64,000 nucleotides of DNA from Hermodarchaeum sp048939595 (GCA_048939595.1 JBHLPI010000002.1:19012-83011); one strand, 5' to 3'. Positions 1-8,345 are shown, counted from the first letter of the stretch. Numbers and translations: made by a program. Notes: a model not told the origin generated them from the letters alone.

Positions 1-732
1 TTCTTCTGGTGAACCTTTGCCTTCTGCCCAGTTTGTCCGAACTACAAAGGCATTGCCACCACCTGCGTTCAGATCCCAGTATATCCGAAAGTGGAGGGCG
101 GCCTTTGACCGTTGGATGTCTGGTTTGTAGTCTTTATCAACAAGAGTTTCGATGGGTGTTCCCACTTTCCCGTGAAATTCTTGGATGATGTCTCGAACTT
201 TGCGTGGGGATAATGCGCTCTGTTCTGAGATTTTAGAGATGGGCATCCGAGCATCCTCTCGAAGGGATTTTAGGACCTTTAGGTGATTGATAGTCATCGG
301 AATTTTTTGCCCACGATCCGCGATGATAGTGTGAATTTCTACGTTTGTTATGCCAGGTAATTGCCGAAGAAACCCACCTAGTTCAGAGAGCCCCTTTGCC
401 CCGATATATTCGGCGAAAACGAGAATTGATCCATCAGAGAGATATCCAGCACTAAATACTGAGGGATGGGCACCAATATGGTCAAGATAATCAGGACTAA
501 AATGGGAATCAGCTAGGGTTAATCGGGCAAGAAGCCATTCAGCGCCCATCATGGCCAAACTGAGATACACGTAATAACGTTGGATCACACCATCATCCTG
601 CATCTTCAGAACTCGTTTCTTGACCGCGTTGACAGTCAGATTAAGGCGATTCGCTATAATTTGGTAAGTTACTCGGCAATTCGTTGCTAACTCAAGAAGG
701 ATGCTTTTATCAATAATATCCAAGGAAGACAC
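1..732 (-). CDS. Lrp/AsnC-type regulator with two helix-turn-helix segments (3' end outside window)
   Basis: The reading frame is open from a GTG start at 732 to the left window edge (244 codons). The first 45 residues form an AsnC-type helix-turn-helix: SSLDIIDKSILLEL, then QIIANRLNLTVNAVKKRV. A ligand-domain-like stretch follows (about residues 55-145), and then a second helix-turn-helix near residues 148-185 (ILKSLREDARMPISKISEQ-like). Lrp-family proteins bind DNA as oligomers and sense small molecules. A second HTH after the sensor domain is not the bacterial norm but is common in large archaeal members. The gene is truncated by the window, so total length and the C-terminal domain are unknown. 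Family placement is likely; ligand and targets are not visible. Confidence 0.8.
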   Translation of the reverse strand, partial: MSSLDIIDKSILLELATNCRVTYQIIANRLNLTVNAVKKRVLKMQDDGVIQRYYVYLSLAMMGAEWLLARLTLADSHFSPDYLDHIGAHPSVFSAGYLSDGSILVFAEYIGAKGLSELGGFLRQLPGITNVEIHTIIADRGQKIPMTINHLKVLKSLREDARMPISKISEQSALSPRKVRDIIQEFHGKVGTPIETLVDKDYKPDIQRSKAALHFRIYWDLNAGGGNAFVVRTNWAEGKGSPEE

Positions 733-920
733 CTTATTTTCTAGGCACCTGAATTGAAATTGTTCGAATGCTTTAGCAAGTTGTATGACCGAGTGTTCCT
801 AGGTAAGCCGATGTTCCTAATTCAGCCACGTATACTTCTTGCACACTTAGGTTTAATCCTTTTGACCTCTAAGCACTTTCAGCATGTTATGGTGAAAAGA
901 AAAATACAGGAAAAAAAATC

Positions 921-1042
921 AGCCGGGTCTTCAAGGTTTCCCCTCCATTTCGGCACTTCCCGGTCCGGTTCGCATGGGTGGCAAAGGACCTTTAAGGACA
1001 ACGGATTCGGAGTTTTCGTCCGGTCACCGTGAAGACCCGGCT
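921..1042 (-). ncRNA. structured element A: 122-nt segment closed by a 13-bp perfect stem and followed by a T-run
   Basis: Bases 921-933 are perfectly complementary to 1030-1042, closing a GC-rich 122-nt segment in otherwise AT-rich intergenic DNA. Shorter internal pairings are possible (GGTCC with GGACC, CGGA with TCCG). Read on the minus strand, the closing stem is followed at once by GATTTTTTTT, as expected for intrinsic termination of a structured transcript. It begins 64 bases after the stop codon of the 41-residue microprotein gene. It could be an independent small RNA or a structured 3' end of that mRNA. I could not match it to 5S rRNA, RNase P, SRP or tRNA. Confidence 0.5.
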
Positions 1043-1106
1043 AAGGTCAGCGTCCAAGGCCTGAATCATCAGTGCGTCAGTGTCGATCCCTAGATAGTAA
1101 GTGTGA

Positions 1107-1232
1107 TTAGCGTCGTGAAGTAACGACGGCGAAATTGATTCGATCACGGGGAGTGCCCTTTGGGTTTTTAGCGCCAGTCACAGCACGTTCTGCGACAGCC
1201 ATTTTGGTGAGTTTGGATTTCTTATCGGTCAT
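1107..1232 (-). CDS. basic microprotein, 41 aa (paralogue of the gene at 1589-1729)
   Basis: ATG at 1232, stop TAA at 1107, with a GGTGAT Shine-Dalgarno sequence upstream. The protein is rich in Lys/Arg and shares a clear pattern with the 46-residue protein encoded 357 bases upstream: K..K.L..M...ERAV.G..NP, then PR.R, ending SRR. Conservation of spacing and of the exact C-terminus between two diverged copies argues that it is truly translated. No domain is recognised. The basic character and the nearby structured element suggest nucleic-acid binding, but that is inference only. Confidence 0.65.
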   Translation of the reverse strand: MTDKKSKLTKMAVAERAVTGAKNPKGTPRDRINFAVVTSRR

Positions 1233-1292
1233 TTTCTATCACCGTCCTGACGATGCAGGACAATGATACCTAACCCCAAAATTGCATATTAT

Positions 1293-1304
1293 TCGATGGG
1301 AGCT
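1293..1304 (-). promoter_or_regulatory. repeated upstream box AGCTCCCATCGA (copy 1)
   Basis: The 12-base word AGCTCCCATCGA (minus strand) lies about 60 bases before the ATG of the 41-residue microprotein. The same word occurs before the paralogous gene (1813-1824). In both cases ATTTTTG plus A/C-rich bases lie just before it. It is a candidate promoter or regulator site kept after duplication. Confidence 0.4.
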
Positions 1305-1410
1305 TCTGAGTGCAAAAATCCGACAAAATAACTGAGACTCTGCCAACTTTTGCACTGAGTGGTGCAAAAATCAGGAATTAACTCCTAAAGAGAATAAGAT
1401 GGGAATAATC

Positions 1411-1526
1411 GGGCCTACAGGAGCTCCTGACCACATGAGCCAGTGGATTAAACAGCCCATTACTGAATCGCACCAGCACCAATCGCCCAGCAACGGGTAA
1501 AGTGGCGAGTGGAGTTTAGTAGGCCC
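1411..1526 (-). ncRNA. structured element B: 116-nt segment closed by an 8-bp perfect stem
   Basis: GGGCCTAC at 1411-1418 is the exact complement of GTAGGCCC at 1519-1526. The enclosed segment contains further inverted words, including the GGAGCTCC palindrome and CCAC/GTGG arms. It begins 62 bases after the stop of the 46-residue microprotein, almost the same distance as element A from its own gene. The closing stems of A and B differ completely in sequence although position and length agree, which looks like structural conservation. The minus-strand sequence after the stem is GATTATT, a weaker terminator than that of A. Confidence 0.4.
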
Positions 1527-1588
1527 AATTGATATGGCTGTAAGGGATTTCTGGTGATCGTTTCTCCACCATGAAAATTCCTCACAGA

Positions 1589-1729
1589 CTAACGTCGACT
1601 GAGGACCAACATCACTGCATATCGAGTCCGGGGCTTAGCCACAGGATGTGGGTTGCGGCAGCCTGCCACAGCACGCTCCGTTGCCGACATTTCTGCTAGT
1701 TTCTTTCGTTTGTGTTCGGATTTGGCCAT
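1589..1729 (-). CDS. basic microprotein, 46 aa (paralogue of the gene at 1107-1232)
   Basis: ATG at 1729 with a strong GGAGGG Shine-Dalgarno sequence seven bases upstream; stop TAG at 1589. The protein begins MAKSEHKRKKLAEM and ends in LSRR. The core ERAV.G..NP and the arginine-rich tail are shared with the next microprotein gene downstream. Too short for a recognisable domain. The ribosome binding site, paralogy and repeated gene/element arrangement support it as a real gene. Function unknown. Confidence 0.7.
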   Translation of the reverse strand: MAKSEHKRKKLAEMSATERAVAGCRNPHPVAKPRTRYAVMLVLSRR

Positions 1730-1812
1730 TTAAAATCCCTCCAATTGTGTTTCGCCAGGATCCCTAATATGAATCCCAGAGCAAATGAAAATGGGAATCT
1801 GTGTGCTATGAA

Positions 1813-1824
1813 TCGATGGGAGCT
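1813..1824 (-). promoter_or_regulatory. repeated upstream box AGCTCCCATCGA (copy 2)
   Basis: Identical 12-base word to 1293-1304, about 84 bases before the ATG at 1729. It is preceded on the minus strand by ATTTTTGAACTATTT, which includes a possible TATA-like ACTATTTAG. Confidence 0.4.
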
Positions 1825-2010
1825 AAATAGTTCAAAAATAAGAAGAAATCAGATGATAAACTGGGAATTTTGAATACATGAATTCAAGATTAAGCAAAAA
1901 AATTTCTGTTTCTATTGAAAATTTAACCAATCACTACCAGTTTGTTACAAAGTCTGTTGTGTTAAACCTTTTAAGCAGTTTGAAGCAATAGGTTAAGAAG
2001 AGGGATTTTC

Positions 2011-2145
2011 ATGTCAACGTGGACACCTTGGCAGCCACCCCCAGTTGCATGGACAAGTTGGGGTGAAATTTTCATCCTGGTAATGCTGATTATCATCCTA
2101 ATATTTCTCATAATCACGTGGTTTAAACCACCAAAATCGACCTAG
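2011..2145 (+). CDS. single-span membrane microprotein, 44 aa
   Basis: ATG at 2011 with AGAGGG Shine-Dalgarno upstream, stop TAG at 2143-2145. The first 20 residues are rich in Trp and Pro (MSTWTPWQPPPVAWTSWGE). They are followed by a continuous hydrophobic helix of about 20 residues (IFILVMLIIILIFLII) and a short tail TWFKPPKST. This is a classic one-pass small membrane protein, with an intrinsic-type terminator straight after it (2175-2221), so it is probably its own transcription unit. No family recognised; function unknown. Confidence 0.65.
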   Translation: MSTWTPWQPPPVAWTSWGEIFILVMLIIILIFLIITWFKPPKST

Positions 2146-2174
2146 CAATTCCGAACTAAAAGATGACGCAAATC

Positions 2175-2221
2175 CTAAGGAGGGGTTTGCCAGACAAATG
2201 CCCTCCGACCCCTTATTTTTT
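2175..2221 (+). terminator. intrinsic-type terminator after the 44-aa microprotein
   Basis: GGAGGG at 2179-2184 pairs with CCCTCC at 2201-2206, and the inner TTTG/CAAA arms extend the stem. After a few bases there is a T-run at 2216-2221. It sits between the microprotein and the large protease gene. Confidence 0.6.
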
Positions 2222-2310
2222 AGAACCTATCTTCTATAATTCCTATCTTGAGATGTCAACCACAGAGATATTTATAATTAGAGAAACAAGATACCAAAGG
2301 AGGGTTTTCG

Positions 2311-5300
2311 GTGATTGGTCGTCAAGAAAGAGGAGTAATCATCGTGGTTTGTTTTATAGTGATGATTCTATTACAAGTAGGTTTTTGCCCAAGAATTATT
2401 CCTTTGCCTTCTCAGGGTCCAATTGCCCTTCACAAACCTCAAATTTTAGAATTAAAACCAACTGAATCAGAGAATAGTAAGCAAGAGAAGTTACCCAGCA
2501 ATAGCAGCTGGATTCCTCTCCTGAGTGGATTTGCTGCTGATTCTCCGCCGCAGGCATTTGTTACAATAGCCCAACCAGCAAAGCTTCAGATTAAGTCACT
2601 CATCCCAGGATTATGGGAATTCCCAGTCAATGTGGGAAAACCACCGCTACCATTTAACGAACTTCGGATCCCCTTTAGCGGGTTCTTAACTGAAATGGGA
2701 AACCCAGAGGTACCTATAATAACCCGTTTAATCGAGGTTCCACTTGGAGCCGATATTCAAATAACCAAGATTACTTCCGAAGAAGCCATTTATACTAACC
2801 TAGTTGTTAGACCCCACCAAGGACCGATATTTGACCATCCCAATTTCGTTAATCCTCCATTCCAACAAAATAGTACAACCTATTTCCCTGGGATAAGTCA
2901 ATGGTTTCCTTCAAGGGTTGCCTATCTTTCAGGAAGCCACCATTCGAATCCGATAGTTATTCGTGGTCACCGTGTTGTAGCGCTTAATATCCTTCCTGTC
3001 CAATTCAATGGTGCTACCAATAGTTGTAGAATAATATCTCAAATTAACATCGAACTTAGCTTTCAGAATACGCCATTAGCTCCAATAGATACCCGCCTAG
3101 TTTCACCCGACTTTGAATCTCTTTTGGAACACACATTATTGAATTATCAAACAATCTCTATTCCGTCAGTTCCAACGCCTCTCCAAAAAAATGAACCTAT
3201 GCAATCATCCAATAGTGCCGATTATCTCATAATCACAACAAACGCTTTCAAGAGTGCTGTTTTAGAATTAGCAGAGTGGAAACGACAAAAAGGATTCTTT
3301 ACAAGAATCGTTACTGTTGAAGATGATATATACGAGCCTGCAAGTGATACTTATCAAGAAAAGGTTGATGACCTAACTGAGTATATTAAATTCGCTTATG
3401 AAAATTGGAGTCCAGCACCAGCCTATGTGCTATTCGTAGGCGACTCTGATCACATTCCACCTCATTATGGAATGTGGCATGAGATGCATCTAGGAGGCAT
3501 AGCAACAGATTTACCATACTTTACAGTTGATGGACCAGATTACATTCCTGATATTCATTATGGTCGTTTGTCTGTGGACACCGTCGCAGATGTCACCAAT
3601 ATAATGAGTAAAATTCAAGACTATGAAAAACAGCCACCTACTGATCCTAACTTCTATCGAACAATAACCTCACTTGCAGGGGATAGTTTTGAGCATGTTG
3701 ATACGATGAATTATATCAACGAATATCTCGGCGATTTGGGTATTACTCGAAATGAGTTCACTGATGATGACATTCCAGGTATAAAATCAAGTATTGCCGC
3801 AGGAAATACTCTAGTGTATTATTATGGTCATGGCGATGCCAATAATTACTATGCCTTTCACGGTCCTCAACCTACATTTGACGGCTGGTGGAATCCCCCA
3901 TTTTATAAAGAGCACTTTGAAGAATTTTCAGTGGGATACCATGAATGGCCTCTCGTTCTTAGCTTAGCGTGTAACACTGGATGGTTTGATGGAGAAACTG
4001 ATATTGAGTCAACCGAAGGTATATACCGAGATTACTATGATGATACAAATCCTATTGGGAATGTAAATATCGATGGGTTCTGTGAATTAGCCACACGTTT
4101 GGGAAATGATAAGGGGGCTATTGCCGTTGTTGGTTCGACTCGCTGTTCAGAATTAAAGTCCAACAAATTCTTTCTGCTTGGAATGATTGATGCATTATGG
4201 GATGGGTTCAATCAGGAATATTCAGTGGGAAGACACTTGAACCTTGGTCAAATGATGTGGTACGGTAAGATGATGTGTTTCAGCGCCTTCAATCTGGAAT
4301 CACCTCTCACACAGTTAGCCTTTGAATTGTACCATCTCTTTGGAGATCCAGAATTAACTATCTATACTCAAAAGCCAGATGAGCTTTTGGTTTCATATAA
4401 TCAACATATCGGTTTTGGTGGACCTCAGTCATTTTGGGTAACCGTTGCTTCCTCGCAGGATCCTGAGCTCATGGTTCAATCAGCTAAGGTCTGTGTGCAT
4501 GGTGAAACCGTCCACGAGGTTTTCTATACTAATCGAGATGGAGTAGCTGAATGCAAGATTACTCCAACCCAAAGCGAGGTACTGACGATTACTGTCACTC
4601 ACAAAGATTTCATCCCATATCAGAACGAAATAGCTGTGTGTTCACAAGAAGCATGGATAACAGTCACACCAAAGGATGGGGTGACAAACACACCTCTAAT
4701 TGTGCATGGTGAGAATTTCAATCCACAAGAAGAAGTAAAAATTGATTTCGGAGTGCTCAGAGAACTCTTTACATTCAGTATTCAGGGTTCATCTTTTGAC
4801 GAGCAGATTTCTGTTCCTTCTGGTACCGCCCCTCAAGAAACTATCGTGGCCTACCAATCGGATCGGTGCGCCACATTTGCTTTTGGTCGATGGGATAATC
4901 GTCCAGATTTAGCGATTTATTCCCAATGGGATGAGTCAACCTGGTATCTGAATCCTGTGGGTTCAGGGCAGGATACGAATCCGCGGTGGAATAATCCGTG
5001 TATCCGGTTGATGAATATTGGCTCTCCGATTCCTGTCGGTACTTATGGAATGGTTCCTATAGGGCGGTATACGATAGAAGCCGATGTGTATAACATCTCT
5101 CCCGAAGATGCGCATGGCACGACGGTGCTTTTCGAGTGGAGTCAATGGGGAATAGGGCAGACTGAATGGATAAAAATCACAGAATCAATCCCGCTTACAG
5201 TGCTTGGAAATGACAAAACGATGTTTTTTGCAGCCTTCACAATTTCCGAAGAGATGAATGTGTGCATTCGAGTAACAATTAACCACCCTAATGATTTGAA

Positions 5301-5787
5301 TCCGAACAACAATATTGGAGTTGAGAATTATCAGACTTTGTTCATTGGACCACGCGCTCACAATACAGGCACAATTAATATCCCATTATACCAAGAAGTT
5401 CCTCGTTTGGATTTAAATTGGAGCACTAATCAAAATATTGATACTGAATGGATTGCTGACCTCTCTCGTCCAGGAGATTCTGAAGGCCCGTCTACTTTGG
5501 GAGAACACCCGACATTAGAATTCTTAACACCGGATGATGTTTCTATCTCGAATTTCCAACGAACATATGTCATAACAGGTTTTGTTGGGAGAAATATAAT
5601 TAGTGGCGTTGAGATTACTATATCTCGGGCGAGCCAAGCGCCATATGACCCCTTGTATCACATAAGGAACCTTGTTTTATTAAATTGGCCAATTGTGTTA
5701 CTCATTCTCCTAATACTTATCATTGTAATCCTTTACCTTTGGATTCGCCGCCGAAAAAAACGGCAGCAGAAGCACACCAAGGATTAG
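2311..5787 (+). CDS. gingipain-like (peptidase C25) surface protease, 1158 aa
   Basis: GTG start chosen because AAAGGAGGG lies eight bases upstream. An N-terminal hydrophobic segment (about residues 9-28) is a likely signal or anchor. Residues about 300-690 match the C25 cysteine peptidase fold: DYLIITTNAF opening strand, VLFVGDSDHIP, catalytic His in YYYGHGD (about 507) and catalytic Cys in LSLACNTGW (about 554). The following 450 residues look like beta-sandwich (Ig-like) domains. A final membrane helix (VLLILLILIIVILYLWI) and a basic RRRKKRQQK tail anchor it with the bulk outside. C25 enzymes cleave after basic or other residues and usually have a prodomain, here residues 30-290. Probably an extracellular protease involved in protein degradation or surface processing. 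Confidence 0.85.
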   Translation: MIGRQERGVIIVVCFIVMILLQVGFCPRIIPLPSQGPIALHKPQILELKPTESENSKQEKLPSNSSWIPLLSGFAADSPPQAFVTIAQPAKLQIKSLIPGLWEFPVNVGKPPLPFNELRIPFSGFLTEMGNPEVPIITRLIEVPLGADIQITKITSEEAIYTNLVVRPHQGPIFDHPNFVNPPFQQNSTTYFPGISQWFPSRVAYLSGSHHSNPIVIRGHRVVALNILPVQFNGATNSCRIISQINIELSFQNTPLAPIDTRLVSPDFESLLEHTLLNYQTISIPSVPTPLQKNEPMQSSNSADYLIITTNAFKSAVLELAEWKRQKGFFTRIVTVEDDIYEPASDTYQEKVDDLTEYIKFAYENWSPAPAYVLFVGDSDHIPPHYGMWHEMHLGGIATDLPYFTVDGPDYIPDIHYGRLSVDTVADVTNIMSKIQDYEKQPPTDPNFYRTITSLAGDSFEHVDTMNYINEYLGDLGITRNEFTDDDIPGIKSSIAAGNTLVYYYGHGDANNYYAFHGPQPTFDGWWNPPFYKEHFEEFSVGYHEWPLVLSLACNTGWFDGETDIESTEGIYRDYYDDTNPIGNVNIDGFCELATRLGNDKGAIAVVGSTRCSELKSNKFFLLGMIDALWDGFNQEYSVGRHLNLGQMMWYGKMMCFSAFNLESPLTQLAFELYHLFGDPELTIYTQKPDELLVSYNQHIGFGGPQSFWVTVASSQDPELMVQSAKVCVHGETVHEVFYTNRDGVAECKITPTQSEVLTITVTHKDFIPYQNEIAVCSQEAWITVTPKDGVTNTPLIVHGENFNPQEEVKIDFGVLRELFTFSIQGSSFDEQISVPSGTAPQETIVAYQSDRCATFAFGRWDNRPDLAIYSQWDESTWYLNPVGSGQDTNPRWNNPCIRLMNIGSPIPVGTYGMVPIGRYTIEADVYNISPEDAHGTTVLFEWSQWGIGQTEWIKITESIPLTVLGNDKTMFFAAFTISEEMNVCIRVTINHPNDLNPNNNIGVENYQTLFIGPRAHNTGTINIPLYQEVPRLDLNWSTNQNIDTEWIADLSRPGDSEGPSTLGEHPTLEFLTPDDVSISNFQRTYVITGFVGRNIISGVEITISRASQAPYDPLYHIRNLVLLNWPIVLLILLILIIVILYLWIRRRKKRQQKHTKD

Positions 5788-5890
5788 ACATTCCTTGCCA
5801 ATATTCGCTAATTCGAAGCATGGTAGTGAAAGGGAAGCGCTTTTCTTACAAGTTCAACAGGTTGCGAATAAAAAAGGAGCTGGGTAGTAA

Positions 5891-6328
5891 TTGAATCCGC
5901 TAGAAGCATTCCCTTTCAAGAATATGCAGATTATCGTCGATTTAGTGGCAAAGGGGGAAGTGGGGATTTCGGAGATTCGGTCCGCTACGGGGATGTGTAG
6001 TTTTGATTCCACAGAGGTGTCAGACATACTTGCTTATTTGACAGGCTTTGGTCGCGTTGAAGCCAAGGAGGAGGGGTGGATGATTCATAGTCCAGAGACG
6101 AAAGTGGTGTATGAGCGATTTCGCAAAGCATTTCTCGAGGACGCTGTACTGATTCTCTCTAATTTATCAGATGAAACCAAATCTGTTGACAAATTGGCTC
6201 AGGAAACCGGTCTTAAACCCGAAAGGATTGATTTGTATTTACCTTTTCTTGCGGAGATTACTCGATTAGGTGTCATTAGTCGGTGTTCCACCGAGTACCC
6301 AATTATGTGGTGTATCCAGTCAGAATAA
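5891..6328 (+). CDS. small winged-helix-like protein, 145 aa
   Basis: TTG start at 5891, preceded by AAAAAGGAGC; no ATG fits a comparable ribosome site. The protein reads as two winged-helix-like halves. The first (residues 10-60) has GEVGISEIRSATGM and SDILAYLTGFGRVE; the second (90-135) has KSVDKLAQETGLKPERIDLYLPFL. There is no membrane segment or catalytic motif. It follows the protease gene by 103 bases in the same direction and may be co-transcribed. DNA binding is likely; target unknown. Confidence 0.6.
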   Translation: MNPLEAFPFKNMQIIVDLVAKGEVGISEIRSATGMCSFDSTEVSDILAYLTGFGRVEAKEEGWMIHSPETKVVYERFRKAFLEDAVLILSNLSDETKSVDKLAQETGLKPERIDLYLPFLAEITRLGVISRCSTEYPIMWCIQSE

Positions 6329-6601
6329 CTGGTCGAGTTGGGGATTTCGGTTAAAAGCGTCCGGCGTAGCAAGCTCCATGGCATTGAATTGTTTCCATAG
6401 ACCATCTTTTCCACGGAAGGTGGGGGTGTTCGATTCTTTGGAACACAAAGACAATCCTGAAGAATAGAATAAAGGGAAAAAAGGTATTTCTTCAGTTCTT
6501 GCGTTTTCTCCATGACACTAATGTGAGGACTGAATACTCCCATATTACATAATAATAAAGAATAGAAGAACTGATGAAGAAGATATTTGAAAATTTTCAA
6601 T

Positions 6602-6811
6602 CTATTCTCTCTCTAAGAGGACACCCCAACTAGTGATTCCCACAACCTTCCAACCATATTTTGCCATCAGATTTGCTGCCTTAATGGGGTTAGCTGGTGC
6701 GACGCGCTTTTGACCTTCGGCATGAACAAAGACATACCGTGATTGAATCTTATCAGGATCGATTTTTCCAGAGAGAATATCTCTATCATGAAACGTGACT
6801 TTTTCATCCAT
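6602..6811 (-). CDS. hypothetical protein, 69 aa
   Basis: The ATG at 6811 is preferred over the TTG at 6829 because GGGGGT lies six bases before it. The protein is soluble and compact, with QSRYVFVHAEGQKRVAPAN followed by AANLMAKYGWKVVGITSWG, and ends in LLERE. The GWKVVGITSWG segment looks like the last strand-turn of a small alpha/beta or beta-grasp fold. I do not recognise the family. The gene is convergent with the winged-helix-like gene; the 273 bases between them hold no gene I can support. Confidence 0.55.
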   Translation of the reverse strand: MDEKVTFHDRDILSGKIDPDKIQSRYVFVHAEGQKRVAPANPIKAANLMAKYGWKVVGITSWGVLLERE

Positions 6812-7014
6812 TTGAGTACCCCCTTCCAAAAGTAACGAGGTTTCTACTTATTAGACTTATTTAGGGATAATTAGGGATTTCGCGGAAGATTGGGAAATGA
6901 ATAAAGTTCTATATAGCAGAGAAGGCATTTCGAATGACTAACAGAGCTCCGATTTATTAGTGCAATTTTTGGTTAACCACATTTAAGTTCGAACAATGCT
7001 TAACGCACGAACAA

Positions 7015-7164
7015 TTAATCGAACGAAAAGGACCGTACACATAATTTTTTTATATTCAAAAAATCAGAGAATTCTTGTTGTTCTTGGGATATCCCTGCTC
7101 CTGTTAGAGCAACAAGGTAGTTTGCCCTCTTAATAATATCTGCAGCCTTTTTGATGGAGTTCAT
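7015..7164 (-). pseudogene. remnant of a sirtuin (Sir2) N-terminus
   Basis: A 49-codon frame from ATG at 7164 to TAA at 7015 encodes NSIKKAADIIKRANYLVALT followed by GAGIS, the first Rossmann motif of NAD-dependent deacylases. In intact sirtuins this is followed by (A/Q)ESGIPDFR; here it reads QEQQEFSDF, after which the similarity ends and a stop appears within 14 codons. The remaining 200 residues of a normal sirtuin (NID, HG and zinc-cysteine motifs) are absent on either strand nearby. Best read as a decayed or truncated gene. It occupies much of the otherwise empty interval 6812-7294. Confidence 0.6.
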
Positions 7165-7294
7165 GGAAGGCTTAGCTCCGTCTTGTGAAATTTAAAGAGA
7201 AAAGTACTATTTAGCTTGTGCCAGCTTAAATCAAGGATAAGAGGACAGCTTTTATAGGAGAACTGGGGGATGGCGGCAAGAGAGCTGATTCGTT

Positions 7295-7840
7295 ATGACG
7301 GAAGTTAGGTTACCATCTTGGCTTCGTTGGCTGAACTTCTTTATGGGCATCATCGCTTTCATCGTTGGTGTCTCAGTGATTTTGTATCCCGATATCTGGG
7401 TCGCATGGGGCATTGTAATCTTAGGGTTAATCTATCTGGTGAAAGTGAGTATCCGAATGTATGGAGGAGTCACATATGCCCAGTTCCCGTTATGGCAGCA
7501 GGCATTAAGCATCATCATTGGACTCGCACTGATCTTCCTTGGTCTTCCCGTGATTCTTGTTCCCGGCTTTGGTGATGCCTGGCTAAACATTCTGATCCTA
7601 ACCGCACTTCTCTTGATTGGCGTTGACCAAATCATGACCGGCTTGTTCGTGAAGACAAACACATCTACTCGCCGAATCCTTCACATCGTCTTCGGGTTCA
7701 TCTTGATTATCCTTGGCATAGTCAACTTCCTGTACTTTGGCCTGGGGATCTGGATTACCCTCTACATCATCGCCTTCGCCCTTGTCATCATTGGACTCGA
7801 TTCCCTCATCCAAGGACTTACTGGATATCGTTCCGTGTAA
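7295..7840 (+). CDS. DUF308/HdeD-like membrane protein, 181 aa
   Basis: ATG at 7295. Six hydrophobic segments in pairs fit the DUF308 (HdeD-like) family. They include WLNFFMGIIAFIVGVSVIL, WGIVILGLIYLV, ALSIIIGLALIFLGLPVIL, ILILTALLLIGVDQIMTGL and IVFGFILIILGIVNF. Repeats of the type G-x-hydrophobic-x-L-G are typical. HdeD of enterobacteria is linked to acid resistance, but most members have no known job. A broken paralogue follows about 160 bases downstream (7998-8345), so this was a tandem pair. Confidence 0.75.
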   Translation: MTEVRLPSWLRWLNFFMGIIAFIVGVSVILYPDIWVAWGIVILGLIYLVKVSIRMYGGVTYAQFPLWQQALSIIIGLALIFLGLPVILVPGFGDAWLNILILTALLLIGVDQIMTGLFVKTNTSTRRILHIVFGFILIILGIVNFLYFGLGIWITLYIIAFALVIIGLDSLIQGLTGYRSV

Positions 7841-7997
7841 CAGCCATAGATGGGATGGATACATGATGATTCTCAGTCGCTCCTTATGGGGTGGCTGACT
7901 TTCTCTCTTTCCTTTAGTCCTAGAATGGATTGAGCCTGTGTAATTCACACAGTAGTTATAGCGGATATAGAGCAGGCACTGACTAAGGCTTTAAATA

Positions 7998-8345
7998 ATG
8001 TCTGAGTCGACTACAAAATCAATGTCCATCTGGTTCAAATGGACAAACATCATCATCGGAATTATCGCGATAATCCTTGTATAGCAATCGTGTTCTTTCC
8101 TTTCGTGTTCCTCGAAACCTTTGTAGTATTTCTTGGTGTACTCCTGATCTTTACTGGGCTTCTCAAGACGATTTACAGCTATTCACAAACGGCATATCCA
8201 AACTGACTCTGGTATACAACAGTGCTTTTTGTTGTTCTTATCCTCGTCCTTGGAACAGATCTTGATAAAGTTCTTCTTCAACTTGGCATTATTCCTGATA
8301 AATGGTCTCAAAATGGAACTTGCTCTTCTCGCCATTGTTATCAGA
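7998..8345 (+). pseudogene. degenerate DUF308/HdeD-like membrane protein
   Basis: From the ATG at 7998 the frame gives MSESTTKSMSIWFKWTNIII and GIIAIILV, then hits TAG. A frame change around 8080-8090 restores IVFFPFVFLETFVVFLGVLL and TGLLKTIYSYSQTAYPN. After another stop (about 8205) comes a further membrane-like segment (TVLFVVLILVLGTDLDKVLL). The order WF.W.N...G.IAIIL...F.V.F.G.LLIF.G resembles the intact neighbour at 7295-7840. Several stops and a frameshift mean it cannot make the full protein. The 3' limit is approximate. Confidence 0.65.

Noticed and set aside
754..1032. 92-codon plus-strand frame before the microproteins
   Set aside because: It crosses the stem-closed element, has no ribosome site and no protein-like pattern.
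921..1042. Element A as a 5S rRNA gene
   Set aside because: The minus strand has CACCCATGCGAACC and GGGAAG reminiscent of 5S loop C, but the order of helices, the 13-bp closing stem and the position of that loop do not fit.
6199..6600. 133-codon minus-strand frame
   Set aside because: It overlaps the winged-helix-like gene antisense and has no family-like sequence; the 3' gene-free part is likewise unconvincing.
7598..7948. Minus-strand 116-codon frame opposite the DUF308 gene
   Set aside because: It is a shadow of the intact plus-strand membrane protein, low in hydrophobic pattern and without a ribosome site.
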